DNA of 53,398 bases from Gnetum montanum. Taxonomy: Eukaryota; Streptophyta; Gnetopsida; Gnetales; Gnetaceae. The notes under the pieces were generated by a model. It was not told the DNA's origin. It did no database searches and saw only the letters and a list, made by a program, of their open reading frames with translations. The stretch lies in the NCBI GenBank assembly GCA_015680685.1, contig MNCI01015796.1, positions 335,454-388,851 of the forward strand, given 5' to 3'. The position numbers and the translations under genes are program-made. Shown here in pieces: positions 1 through 11,530 of the stretch. Every line of letters begins with the position of its first letter. Position 1 is the stretch's first letter.

Positions 1-1
1 A

Positions 2-2488
2 GTCAAAACCGGACGCATGCTGGGGTTTGTGGTATCGAAAACCGGCATACAAGTTGACCCTGATAAGGTTAAAGCCATTGTCGAGTTAACACCTCCCACA
101 GACCTCAAGCAATTACGCGGGTTACAGGGACGCTTACAGTTTATACGCCGGTTCATTTCGAGGTTAACCGACAAGTTACACCCTATGCAACACTTGCTGA
201 AAAAGGGGGTTAATTTCGAATGGATCGACGACTGCCAGCATGCGTTTGATAGTTTAAAACAAGAACTGCAACATTTGCCGATGGTTTTCCCGCCACAAAG
301 GGATTTGCCTTTTTTCATTTACCTCGCAACTTCAGACGTAGCAATCGCAGCGTTACTTTGTCAAAAAAGGGATGATGGGTCGGAAGTGCCCATCTACTAC
401 TTGAGTCACGCTCTATGTGCATACGAGATGAGATACAACGACGTCGAGCGTAATTTCTTAGCATTAGTTTTTACGCTTAAGAAATGTAGGCATTATCTTT
501 TTCGTAGTCAAGTTAACGTCATCTGTAAAAACAACATCCTTAGAGCCATTACGCATAGCTTATACGAGAGTAGTAAAATAGCTCGCTGGAAGGCTATCAT
601 GGCAGAATTCGATCTGCACTATACTGGCCAATCATTCATGAAAGGCCAAGGGATAGCTGACCAGTTAATAACTTCACCGATTAACAATCAAGCAACCATA
701 GAGCCAGAGTTCCCTAACGAACATGTACATAGTCTAAGCCCTATCTCAACAGGCCTCGAAGCAACGTTGTACTTCGACAGAGCTTCAACTGCCAGAGGTG
801 GCAGTGCCGCCACTGTTATCACGCTATCGCATGGGGATGTACGTCTACACGCTTATCGCTTGACCTTCCCTTGTACGAACAATGTGGCAGAGTACGAGGG
901 GCTCCTCAGGGGATTACTAACTGCCGGTGAACTACATGTTCAACACCTGGCAATTAGGGGCGATTCGATGCTTGTCATAAATCAAATCACTGGAGTCTAC
1001 ACCTGCAAGGCTGTACATTTGCAGCCTTACTACGATCAGGCTAAAGATCTTCTGAGGCGATTTACGACCTTCGACGCCCAACACGTCCCACGGACTGACA
1101 ACACGCTGGCCGACGCATTGGCCACCCTGGCTTTACACGTGCCTTCACACCTATTTAACACCTGCCCTACATTATTTACAGACTGCGCAGACCCTATCAT
1201 TCAGATGACACAAATCTCCTCTCTTCTCGAGGAAAGCACGCCTGAATGGTACGATGACATTAAAGTTTATCTTTTACAGGGTGAGTTACCGTCTGCATTA
1301 ACACGCGCACAGAAAGACGTAATCCGTAAGCGGGCTAGGTAATACGTCATCATCGAAGACAGCACTCTCTGTAGGCGCTCCTTCAATGACGTGTTGCTTA
1401 CTTGCGTAGACAAAGACCAAGTGCAACACATAGTCGGCGAAGTTCACGAGGGACTGTGTGGTGGCCACGTAGCACCATGGGCTATGGCCCTAAAAATCCG
1501 CTGCTTAGGATACTATTGGCCACGCATGGAAAGAGATTGCTTGACAAAGGTTAAAACCTGTGACACGTGTCAACGTCACGCAAATCTTATACACTTGTCA
1601 CCCACAGAATTACATACAACGCAGATAACATGGCCATTTCAGTGATGGGGACTAGACATCGTAGGTCCCATCACGCCGAAGTCTTCTGCAGGGCATAGCT
1701 TCATTATTACCGCTACTGAGTATTTTACGAAGTGGGTAGAGGCTATTCCCCTGCGGAAGATCACTTCTCAGCAGATTTGCCATTTTATCTTAGACAATAT
1801 AGTAACCAGATTTGGTCTCTCGATGACTATTGTGATAGACAATGGGCCACAGTTTAGTAGCACGGAAACCAAATCCTTCTATGATAACCTAAACATTAGA
1901 CAATCTTTTTCCTCCCCTTATTACCCGCAAGCGAATGGTCAAGCTGAAGCAACGAACAAAGTGATCATCAATTTGCTCAAGAAAATGCTCGACGGCAACA
2001 AAAGGCGGTGGCACGAACAGATCCTCTATGTGCTATGGGCATATCGTACTACGTGTAGGATAGCTACGGGTAGTACGCCCTATAGCCTGGTGTACGGGTC
2101 TAAAGCAATGCTACCTCTCGAATTGCAAATTCCTTCTTTGAGAATGGTCCTCTCCACCATTATAAATGAGGCTCAACACATCGAGGCTCGGATAATGGAT
2201 TTGGATTCAGTAGAAGAGAATCGGATACAGGCTCTTGACATGATTGAAAAATATCAGGACAAACAGCACCAGAAACATCGCCACAACCTTCAACAGTGCC
2301 CGATCAAGAAAGGAGATCTTATTCTCAAGGCTGTGCGTGAACCAGTAGGCAAATTCTCTGCAAACTGGGAAGGCCCTTTCTTGGTGATCGACGTGTACAG
2401 TAATGGAGCGTTCAAATTAGCAGATGTCAACGGCAACGAATTAGCAAACCCTGTAAATCATGTATACTTGAAGCGGTATTTCATCTAG
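2..2488 (+). pseudogene. pol 3' part of element D: RT end, RNase H, second RNase H, integrase
   Basis: One reading frame runs from base 2 to the stop at 2486-2488, broken only by a TAA at 1340-1342 and a TGA at 1643-1645 (CGA to TGA is the simplest origin of the second). Order: RT thumb/connection (FVVSKTGIQVDP), first RNase H (about 290-690), a second archaeal-type RNase H (about 750-1130) with its acidic residues in YFD, AEYEG, GDS and TDNTLADAL, then the integrase zinc-binding region (H..GGH near 1460, CDTC near 1560), catalytic core and a C-terminal region ending NHVYLKRYF. The dual RNase H is the hallmark of the Tat lineage. In the integrase core the second Asp (IDNGPQF) and the Glu (GQAEATN) are present, but the expected first Asp, before YFTKW, is Glu (1718-1720). 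The copy is therefore probably inactive though little decayed. Confidence 0.88.
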
Positions 2489-2519
2489 CAGCATCTACGG
2501 TGTCGACAGCAGGTATGGC

Positions 2520-3000
2520 AATACTCGTCCGCTATGACGTAAAACTGGCATCATGCGTCCGCTACGACGTGAAACTGGCACTGACCGTCCGCTACGATGT
2601 AAAAATGGCGTTCCTTGCACGCGTCCGCCATGATGCTAAACTGGCAAGTTGTAACCATCCGCTACGACGTAAAACTGGCAGTGTTGTACAGGTCCGCCAA
2701 GACAAAAAACTGGCACCGTTTACACGCATCCGCCACGATGCTAAACTGGCGCAGGTACGTAGCCGTCTGCTGAGACGTGAAACCAGCACAGATCTATCCC
2801 TGGGCCATGACGTGAAACTAGCATCCACAGCACGGTCTGCTGAGACCATAAATCAGACATACCACCGTTCGCTACGACGTAAAACTAGCACTTCTCGGTA
2901 TGCCTGGACTTTAAACTAGGACCATGGTCTGCTGGCACTTAAAACCAGTAACGGCAGTCTACCAGGACTTAAAACTAGGACTTACAGACCGCCACCATAT
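2520..3000 (+). repeat. Degenerate 30-37 bp tandem array in the 3' UTR of element D
   Basis: About 15 imperfect units follow the pol stop at once. The best units share the core CGTCCGCTACGACGTAAAAC followed by TGGCA, with variable spacers; later units drift to forms such as GGACTTAAAACTAGGA. Unit spacing varies from about 29 to 37 bp, so this is not a simple slipped microsatellite. Open frames seen across it on both strands are by-products of the repeat. Hypervariable tandem repeats in this position are established for plant Ogre/Tat elements, where they can seed satellite DNA. Confidence 0.85.
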
Positions 3001-4179
3001 AAATCAAGCGAGCGTGATCATCTCTGTACAGCTGCACAACCAACGGGGTGGGATGCTGAGACAGTCCCAGCGTCGCCACCCCACCGGCATCCTACTGATT
3101 CCTCAGATAAGCTAAGAGGCATCTTACTGATCCCTCAGAGATGCCGCCATCGCACCCGCTGCAGTGGTAGTACCTCTGAGAGTTTTGCATTGCTAGTTGG
3201 AGCCCCGACGAAATCCTCGTCGGCAACGGCCTCGGGAATCTCCGCCAAACATCGCTATCGGACGCCGGCTTCGCAAATTCATCTGGCTGGTTCCTCATGC
3301 AGCCAGTTAGCTGCACTATGTCTAATGCCTTTTGGCAAAGATATGCAGAGCCAATTTTCAGGATTGGCGGCTCCGCCCGCGTGCTCCGGCTCCTTCTTTA
3401 CAGCCCAATCACTCTATCTCACATCAAACGGCGTTTGTTTCAAGAACCTCGTCCCTGGTTCATGAGCAGTGGTGTCCTCTGTTTCATTTTGTGGTTGCAG
3501 GTTACTTGCCTTGGAGAATGTCATCCAAAGGTGCATCCATCTGAGCGGTGAAGTACAACAGCGTGTTGAAATGGCTGCTCAGGTTTGCCCGACCACTTAG
3601 CTCTACACGCCTATACCTCGCACAATCCTACCCTTAACTCTTGTTTCCTTCATCCCCACCACCCGGGTCCCGTACGCAAAACCTACATACGCAAGTATTC
3701 ATTTTTCACACTCACGCTAGCAGAGACATCGCAGAAAGTGATGTGCAACGCTCCTTTTGCACACATTCCTGCTATAATCGCTGACAGAGAAACCTCAGGC
3801 TGACGTGCTATGCTCGTCTGAAAGCATTCCTGTTGACATCAGTGTGCGTACGTTTCTATGCGTCTGAGCGTATTTCATACCCCTACCATCATAATTCATT
3901 TTGCATCTTCCCCGAAACTGTTTCCAGCCATATCCCTCTATCTCCCATACCTTCCGGCTTTGCTCTTCCATGTCGATAGGGCAACACTTGAGTAGCCATG
4001 GATGAACGCTGTTCTTGTTTTTGCCAATTCGGTGTTTCGCATTCTTTGTCGACGTCTTTCGGGTAAGCCCTCCAACCGTCAACAAAGAGGGGCCATTGAA
4101 ACACCGTGAAAATTACGAGTCGGCCTCAAGCAAAGATTCACAATTTAAGCAAGAACGCACATCAGCTTTATTCAAGGAC

Positions 4180-4510
4180 AAGTTTACGTTCTGTTACGCA
4201 CGGCAGCGTAATGAGCGTAATAAGCTCCAAAACAGTCGAAGGAAGAATCTAGAAGAAGCACAACAGTTCGACACTTTTTTCTTGTAGCGCATGAATAGCT
4301 TGTCTTTACATTCGTTACGCGACGGCACGTATCATTGCGTATTTATCATTAAGTTAGTCGTTGTTTACGCTTCATTACGCGCAGTCGCGTAATGAGCGTA
4401 AATTAGACATTGTTTACGCTTCAATACGCGCAGCTGCGTGGTGAGCGTAAATTAGACATTGTCTACACTTTGTTATGCGCAGCTGCATAGTGAGCGTAAA
4501 ACAATTTTGA
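4180..4510 (+). repeat. 49-bp tandem units that fold into long hairpins (U3 of D)
   Basis: Three clear units start at 4361, 4410 and 4459, an exact 49-bp period, with more diverged relatives upstream (about 4185-4225 and 4310-4360). Each unit carries a near-perfect inverted repeat: an arm TTACGCTTCATTACGCG, a 3-nt loop, then a partner arm of CGCGTAATG and AGCGTAA. Related TTACGC/GCGTAA words continue to about 4560. The array sits 250-400 bp upstream of the TATA box, so it would lie in the upstream promoter of the LTR. Confidence 0.85.
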
Positions 4511-4746
4511 GCATGTTGTTTTTATACCGGATTACGCTCATACACGCAACACAACGTGAATGAGTGTAATACAGCCTGAAAGCAATTGATGCACGCTCAG
4601 CATGTACCTGCTCTTCACACGCACAACACGCAAACGAGCGTGTTGTGCGTAGTCACAGTCTGACTTAAAATGATCAAGTTAATGGAACCCGAAATATCCG
4701 AGACCCACATCATCAGGGTTGCGCCTTTTCCACGGAGCATCGCGGC

Positions 4747-4757
4747 CTATAAATACC
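4747..4757 (+). promoter_or_regulatory. TATA box of the element D LTR
   Basis: CTATAAATACC matches the plant TATA consensus and lies in the putative 3' LTR, on the coding strand of D. Transcription would start near 4780. The U3 would then be about 1.7 kb and R plus U5 about 0.8 kb. Confidence 0.6.
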
Positions 4758-4795
4758 TCAGTAGACAAAGATATAGGGGTTGGCAAAATCAGAGA

Positions 4796-4916
4796 AGCAG
4801 AGGAATTTTTCTGAGCACCAGAGCATTTATCACTTTGAGCGGCAGAAAATCAAAAGGGCAAGAGCATTTTCTGAGCAAGGAAGCACTTATCACCTTGAGC
4901 AGAGAAACGAAGAGCA
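4796..4916 (+). repeat. Two-copy tandem duplication (about 62 bp) just after the D start-site region
   Basis: The segment at about 4796-4855 is repeated, diverged, at about 4858-4916. Both hold TTTCTGAGCA, then GCA..TATCAC, then TTGAGC in the same order and spacing. It lies just downstream of the predicted start site in R/U5. No coding function is supported. Confidence 0.55.
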
Positions 4917-5595
4917 ACCTTTTGACAACTGCCGACAGCATCATCCTTTAGCAAGAACAGAGCATAGTGCGCTTGAGCCTTAGCAACAAGAGAAAGCATT
5001 CCATTAGCGATCGCTGCCCTATGCAGAATCTGCTCGAAGCAAAGAAGCAGAACACGGATTGTGAGATTGTCTCGCCCAGTTTGCAGACTCTACCAGTTAG
5101 AAACAATTGATCAGCAGACCTCAGAACTTGACCATCCTTGCATCCCAGCTTTAGCCTACGAGGTAGATCGGACTTCTGTATGGGCAGTTTCCTTGTTGTT
5201 TTGTGCTCATTTTTACATCAAGTTATCGGGGGCCTCTCCCATTGTAACGTAACATACATTCTTTCAAAAATCGAAACATAGATCTTTGAGAATCACGCGT
5301 TTCCCTCTTGATTAGCGTCTCTTCGGCGTGTTTGACGTTGTCAGCGTAGCGATCCATCCACGTCATTTTCCTCCCATTTTCATGATCCCTCGAATCAAAT
5401 TGCAGCACGCAAAGATCTGTAATCTTCATTGTTTTACTGACCCATAAGTCCCTGTCTGATCGACAAGACCGTTCAGGGCGTTGCGGATTCGCTTTTTTCC
5501 AGCATAGCCCTCACGCGGATCCGTGGTTAAAACTGTATACACGGAATCTCGGTCGGTATTTCCAGCTGCCGACGTTTTCTGTCGCTACACCTACA

Positions 5596-7282
5596 ATGCT
5601 TTATGTTTGCATGATGTGGTCTTCAAGATCACCATGGGGAATATATCATGGAGGATGTCGACACCAAGGATTATCATTCCACTAAAGCACAACACCTGCG
5701 AGATTGGTAGTTGGAGTAATGTTATGAACTTTCAAAGGGAAAAGGACTTAATGATTTTCCATTCATATTGTACCAACAAGCTAGTGGGGATCTTCCACTC
5801 AATGACACTCCTCTCTTTAACTTTGATGATGAAGGCCAAAACCAGAATCTACACTCCACAGTTCACAATCCTGATTCTTGTAACAAGGGATCCAATGACA
5901 AAGGAGGATCTGGAGGAGCAAGTCAAGATAGGGATGCAAGTAAGAAGCAAGATCATGACCATGGTCATGATCATCAAAGAGGCAATAGCAAGTACCATGA
6001 TGGTGCTACTTCTCCTTCCTCTTTCCCTTCATCATCTTCTTCTTTTGGCTCTGACTGTGATTGCAGAAGGTGAGATCATGATGGAGGTGACCGAAATGAA
6101 TGAAATGACTGACAAGATAAAAATGACCAAACGGACTATTGAGATAAGAAAGATCAAGGACATAGATGTTCAAGAGAAGCACATCACCATGAACAAAGGG
6201 GTAGTAGAGGGCATCGTAGGCACCATAATCAAGGCCTCGATGAGCCTCTATTTGCTACCTGAAGTATGCTTAACATTGTAGAGGCAGTCAAAATTCCAAC
6301 AAGGCATGTGAAAGATAATCAGATCAAATGGTTAGAAATGAACAATATTCCTCGATTTGAAGGAGGATATAACTCTAATCCATTGAATCATCTTCAAGCT
6401 TTCCAAGATGCATGTGCCTTGCAAAACATAATGAAAAAATGGAAAAAATTGAAGTTATTTCCCAGGACACTCATTAAAGAAGTAAAGAACTAGTATTGGT
6501 CCTTAAAACTAGAATCTATTAGATGATGGAATACCATACTTGAGATGTTTAATGATAAGTATCAAATGTACTCCAGGGTGTCCAACTTAAAGAAGAAAAT
6601 TCAAGGGTGGAAATAAGGAGCATGTGAACCCTTGGATGCTACAATTAGCCAATACTATGCCTTGTCGCACAAATTCCCTGGCCATGGTTATTCTTAATTG
6701 GCTCAACTTCACCACATTGTAGATGGGCTTTGTAATGAAATGAGAAAAACCCTTGGTGTTTATGCCCAAGGACAATTGTTAGAATTAACTATCCATTAGG
6801 TACAAAGGTTAATAGAGCAAGTCACCAAAGAGGATGATGAACTAAGAAAAAGAAAAAGTATAGAAGAGTACAACCACGATCCTTCCATTCACAAGTGGGA
6901 GGTTCAATTCTGTGACAGTGAGGACAAATCCATATTTGATGAGGGAATGCATAAGAAAGCCTTGCCACTTCAACAATTCCAATCTAAACTTACAGCCAAG
7001 GTTGATCATTTAAGGGACTCCATGGATAGTTTCTTTCAAGTTTTCCTTAAAATTGTTAAAGAGTACTAAGAACAAGGTAGTGATCATGAGTGTAGGAGGT
7101 ACAAAGAAGTTGAACATGCATATTACAAATGCAAGGACAAAACTTTTGTAATAAAAGAGGTTGTAGATAGTAAATTAGATGATGATCGTGAATGTGATAT
7201 TTGTCAATATGAAGATTCCAAGGGATGTTGCCCCATTGTGTCACATCTTCAAGAGTTTGGGGTGTATGCCTTACATCCCTGA
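5596..7282 (+). pseudogene. gag of element C, N-terminus removed by D
   Basis: The matching frame starts in the region equal to B's gag at EYV..DTRDYHPT and continues through a His/Asp/Ser-rich linker (5768-6073) and the retrotransposon-gag core (6266-6780; IPRFEGGYNSNP, then LQAFQDAC). It ends with a zinc-knuckle-like motif, CDICQYEDSKGCCP, near 7199-7240, where A and B have His in place of this Asp. The frame stops at 7280-7282. A frameshift sits near 5640 and several stops lie between 6490 and 7180. It would have encoded the capsid/nucleocapsid. A long Met/Ile-rich open frame at 5523-6281 is only an overlapping shadow. Confidence 0.75.
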
Positions 7283-7990
7283 CTTACATAAAGGCAAACA
7301 TCCAAAAGGTTGTCTTATCCTCAAGGTAATCTCAAGAAATTTTGCTAGCAACAACCGTATTATCCAAGTGGATCTCCACTACAACCGTATGAATAATACC
7401 AACAATGGTAGCAACCACAATCATGGGCATTAGCACTGTCAAGGAAATAATACCCTTACCAGTAGCCTAATCCATATGGTTACTATGTTTAGCAACCCAT
7501 GTCTCCACATGACTCTTCTAGTCATGTTTCTTAGTTATAACCTTACTACCACTCTTTTGATTACTATGAAACTCCTTCTTCACATGAAAGAAGGGATATC
7601 ACCTCCTATCCTTATCCTCCTCCTATCCCTACACACACTCCTCCTCTAGTTGCATAGCTACCACCTACTCCACCAATGTAGGATGAACTTTCCACTCAAC
7701 TGTAACAACACAATGATACAAGGGTTGTGAATTTGCAACCCAATCATCAATTAGAGGGGTTGATTGCCTAATCAAAGAAAAGACCTTTCTTTCAACCCCG
7801 TAGTGCACTTAAGCCTTCACCTACACTTGTGGTTAACAACCTTGCTCCTGCCTCTTCCTCCATATCCAATTCCTTCAGGCCTCCTTCAAACCAAAATCTA
7901 CCAAGGATCCATAACACAATGCTTACTCACACTATGTCTAATTGGATTCATGCAAGAAACCTTCCTAGGAAACTAGTTGATACTAGAAGT
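7283..7990 (+). pseudogene. Pro/Tyr/Gln-rich gag-protease linker of element C
   Basis: Translation in the gag frame gives a low-complexity stretch with PNPYGYYV, QPMSPHDSS and a proline-rich run (PYPPPIPTHTPP), matching the same segments of A (45043-45336) and B (41243-41542). Numerous stops interrupt it. It joins the zinc-knuckle end to the protease. Its role is unknown. Confidence 0.6.
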
Positions 7991-8880
7991 CATCTGATTT
8001 ATTTGTAGATTGTTGGGAACAAACCATGCAAGGCTCTTCTTGATTCAGGTTCTAGTGTTAATTTGATTTCTCATGACATGTACATTTCTTAAAACCTACA
8101 TCCTCTTAAAAAGAGCAACATCAAATTGGAATTGGTAGACCAACCCATCACTATTCCATTAGGACCGGTAGAAGACATTGTGATCACTATCTATGGGCAG
8201 TCTTATCTTGCTAACTTCCTAGCATCAAAGTGGAGAACTATAGATGCAAGAATGGGCATTAGAGATCTTTCCTTGGAAATCTCTAATGAAAATGCATTTG
8301 GAAAGATCAAGAAGAAGAGAGTTCCATGCATCGCATATAGTCATAGTGAGTGCATTTGTGTGTAGAAACTTTGGGCCATAAAGTAAGCATCTATCTCTGC
8401 ATGCAAGCAGTGTGTGCTAAAAATAGAAATTCAAAGGTGTTTGTATGTAGTAGCCACAACATAAGAGAGCACCCAGTGGTTGACCGCTGATTTAGAAAGC
8501 AACACACTTTGCATGGAACTAGTTGAGAGTCTAACATGTGAATGTGTCACGAGCATGGATAAAATTGAGCAAGTTCATCACCAACTCTCTGATGTTACAA
8601 ATGATGATACCTATTGGGAAGAGTTGAAAATTCCTAACTTCAAGCAATAGCCCCTTGAACTGTTGGAAATTCCTAAGAAATCTAAGCAATAGCTTGTTGA
8701 ATTGAAAACATTACTGGCTAGAATGGAATATGTATTTTTAAAAAATAAGAAGCTAGTTATAATTAATGCAAGACTTACTCCAGAATAAAAATGAATGTTG
8801 TTGAAAGTAGTTAAAATATGGTCAATATCTTTTTCTTGGTCATATACTAAACTCATAGGGATTGATCCTAGGATATGCCA
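7991..8880 (+). pseudogene. Aspartic protease and downstream spacer of element C
   Basis: The active-site motif LLDSGSSVNLIS is at about 8036-8071 (Asp codon 8042-8044). The frame continues in 8126-8365 with LELVDQPITIPLGPVEDI and ends near RVPCIAYSHSEC. Compared with B, the segment equal to FPIIMGRAWLS is missing, an internal deletion of roughly 80 bp near 8228. The spacer to the RT (8366-8880) is stop-ridden but aligns with the same part of A. Confidence 0.7.
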
Positions 8881-9800
8881 TCATCGCATTTACACCAACC
8901 TGACCATGAAGCCAAAATGATAGCCACAAAGGTGGTTGAACCCTAAATTGAAAGTAAATCATCAAGGAGGAAATTGAGCAACTCTTCAAGGTGGGATTCA
9001 TCTATCCTATTGCAGATAGTGAGTGGGTTAGTCCACTCGTAATTGTACCAAAGAAAGGTGGTAAGTGGTAGGTCTGCATTAATTTTAGGCTATTCAATAT
9101 GGCAATATTCAAGGATCACTTTTCATTGTCATTTGTTGATTGGGTGCTCAACACAATATTAGGGCATTGCTACTACAATTTCCTAGATGATTATAATGGC
9201 TATAACCAAAGTGAAATTACATCAAAAGACCAAGCAAAGACAACATTCATAAGTCCCTAGGGGAATTTTGCATATTGTAAGATGCCATTTGGTCTATGCA
9301 ATGTCCCTACCATATTTTAATGCCTAGTCCTAAGCATCTTTCAACAACAAATCAGTAGTGGTGTAGAAGTCTTCATGGATGACTTCTCCTCCTATGGAGA
9401 TACATTTGAGCAAGCCTTGGACTACCTTGAGTAAGTGCTGAAACGATGTGTCAAAACTAACTTATGGCTCAATTGGTAGAAAAGTTACCTCATGGTCTAG
9501 GAGGGCATTGTATTAGGGCATAAAATCTCACAAGCAAGAATTAAGTGAAGCCTAAAAAAATAAGGGTCATCCAAGGAATAACTCACTAGCCAAAAACAAT
9601 TAAAGACATTCAATCATTTCTTGGACACACTGGCTACTACCAATGTTTCATAGAGAATTCCTCTAAGATTGCAAACCATTGGTTGAGCTAACAAAAAAAA
9701 GATGATTCCTTTATCTAGATCATAGAGTGTAAGAAAGCATTCCAACAACTAAAATAAAAGCTTGTAGCAACCCCAATCTAGGTCTTGACCATTTCACATC
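8881..9800 (+). pseudogene. Reverse transcriptase of element C
   Basis: Recognisable blocks in order are FIYPIADSEWVSPLVI, a KWxVCINFRLFN block with a stop at W, DHFSLSFVD, LDDYNGYNQ, MPFGLCNVPTIF and the catalytic FMDDFS box (about 9372-9389). The Asp pair is intact, but stops and small indels break the frame repeatedly, so no enzyme could be made. The layout matches A's RT at 35700-37013. Confidence 0.8.
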
Positions 9801-10340
9801 ATGACGAATGCATCAAATTATGCTTTGGGAGCTATACTGATGCAGTTAGATGACAAGAAACATACATATTGTATCCACTATGCTAGTTGAAGCATTGTCA
9901 GTGCATAATTGAACTACATCACTATAGAAAAAGAATAGATGGTGTTGGTGTTTGCTCTAGAGAAGTTTAGGCACCATGTGCTTGGATATAAGGTGTTTGT
10001 GCACACAAACCACAATGCCATTCACTTCCTAATGAATAAGCCAATAGTGAGCCCTTGTATCATATGGTGGTTGGTGATCTTGCAAGAATTCAATCTTACA
10101 ATGATAGATCCAAAGGGCACTGAGAATGTGGTCACTGATCACTTTTCTTGGTTACAATGGGATAACAAAGAAGAAGAAGGCTCATTATCTAATTTGTTAC
10201 CTGATGAACTCCTCTTTGTTGGAGCAATAACTAAACAAATGTCCAATAAGCCAAAATGGCATGATAACATTCTCACCTATCTTCTCACTTAAGAAATGCC
10301 ACAAGGGTTGGACCACTGGAGGAAATAATAGTTTCTTCAC
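9801..10340 (+). pseudogene. RNase H of element C
   Basis: Open from 9939 to 10292 in the frame shared with the integrase: LVFALEKFRHHVLGYKVFVHTNH, then LMNKPIVSP and a C-terminal NVVTDHFSWL, where active copies have ADxLSRL. The Ty3/gypsy RNase H follows the RT and degrades the RNA template. The N-terminal part (9801-9938) has stops. No second RNase H is seen, unlike element D. Confidence 0.75.
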
Positions 10341-11530
10341 TAGGTAAAGCACTTAATGCAGATCAACAGACACCTCTACAAGGTGTTTGCTGATGGCCTA
10401 GTTTGTTGGTGTATCCTTGATGCTAATCAACTGTGCATGCTCCAAGATGCTCATGAAGGTCCTTACGGAGGACACTATGCTGAGAGATGCATGACCATTA
10501 AAATCCTGATGGTAGGGTATTATTGGCAAACACTCTTCAAGGATGCTCGTCATTTCATCTACTCTTGTGAATGATGCCAACAAGCCGGTGGAATGACTAC
10601 TTGAATGGAAGGACCGCAACAATGGATTCAACCATTAGAACCATTGAACATTTGGGGCATTATTTTCATGGATCCCCTCACATCTATGTAAAATTAAAAG
10701 GCATACATCATAGTTGCTATTGAATATTGTACAAAATGGGTAGAAGTAGCAACTTCCATCAGCTGTACATCCTCTACTACTACTTAGTTTGTACAACAAA
10801 ATGTTGTAAATAGTTTTGGTGTGCCATGTGCATTAATTTATAACAATGGAACTCATTATATAGGCACTACTTTTTTGAAGCCCATGCAACACTTGGGGGT
10901 TGAACACAAACTCATAACACTTTACCATCCCCAAGCTAATTGTCAAGCTAAGGTTACTAATATGGAAATCACACGAATACTAACAAGAACTGTTAGCAAG
11001 TATAGGAAAGACTAGAGCACAAAACTGAATGATGCCCTTTGGGCTTATCACTCAACTTGGAAACTTCCTATAGGCTACTCTCCCTATGAGCTTGTGTACG
11101 GAAAACTACCAACACTTCTTATTCAATCTAAACTTTGTACACTTTTCACAGCTTGTGACCTTGACCTTAACTTAAGTCTAGTCCAAAAGGAATGATTGAT
11201 AAATCTCAACTTGCTAGATGAAAATTGATTAATGGCTTTATCATCTAATGAGTTGCACAAGGCTTATAACAAAAAGCATCATGACCTAAAAATTAGAAAA
11301 GTTAAATTTCATCTAGAAGATAAGGTTCTCTATTGGAACCCCACACACATACCTCAATGAACTAAGTTCTAGATGTTGTGGGAAGGACCTTATATCATTT
11401 ATGAAACTTTTCCTTCAAGGGTCACAATGATCTATAAACCTAAGAGTCCAAGCAAGAGATAGCTAGTCAACATCCAATAAATTAAACCTTTCCATGATCA
11501 TATGTTAGCTAACACAACAAGCATCTCATC
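10341..11530 (+). pseudogene. Integrase of element C
   Basis: The zinc-binding region (DAHEGPYGGHYAE..., about 10440-10580) keeps both His, but its CxxC is broken by a stop. The core has IYNNGTHY at 10836 (the usual SDNGTHF) and CQAKVTNMEI near 10938, where the catalytic Glu expected before V is Lys (AAG). DALWAY is at about 11025, and a typical C-terminal LVYGKL follows. Open stretches are 10356-10574 and 10821-11015. The enzyme would be inactive even without the stops. Confidence 0.78.

Larger units (their letters stand above)
1..5595 (+). mobile_element. Element D: Tat-lineage Ty3/gypsy retrotransposon, 5' part outside window
   Basis: The element enters the window inside its reverse transcriptase and runs through RNase H, a second RNase H, integrase, a tandem-repeat 3' UTR and a long putative 3' LTR. 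The right end is set by where recognisable gag of element C resumes, near 5596-5600, just after a CA dinucleotide. D therefore appears inserted in C's gag, with its 5' LTR and its target duplication outside the window. It is richer in CpG and has far fewer stops than its neighbours, which suggests a recent insertion. The exact right end is uncertain by tens of bases. Confidence 0.7.
3054..5595 (+). mobile_element. Putative 3' LTR of element D (about 2.5 kb)
   Basis: A purine-rich tract (CGGGGTGGGA, 3044-3053) is followed by TG at 3054, a plausible LTR start. The region has no convincing coding frame, contains a strong TATA box at 4747-4757 and a repeat array in the expected U3, and ends where C's gag resumes. 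Long LTRs are usual in the Tat lineage. I could not find matching inverted ends, and the 5' LTR is outside the window, so both boundaries are inferred. An end near 5254 was considered, but the CpG-rich composition continues to about 5590. Confidence 0.5.

Noticed and set aside
1-2488. Endogenous pararetrovirus as the source of the RT/RNase H text
   Set aside because: The presence of an integrase core and a second RNase H, and no movement or coat-protein region, fit a Tat retrotransposon.
2500-2919. 139-codon open frame with repeated VRYDVKLA words, and an 85-codon frame on the other strand
   Set aside because: Both are by-products of the tandem repeat, and the repeat spacing does not keep a constant frame.
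5523-6281. 252-codon open frame rich in Met, Ile and Leu
   Set aside because: It overlaps C's gag in another frame and spans the D/C boundary. The true gag frame matches A and B; this one is a shadow.
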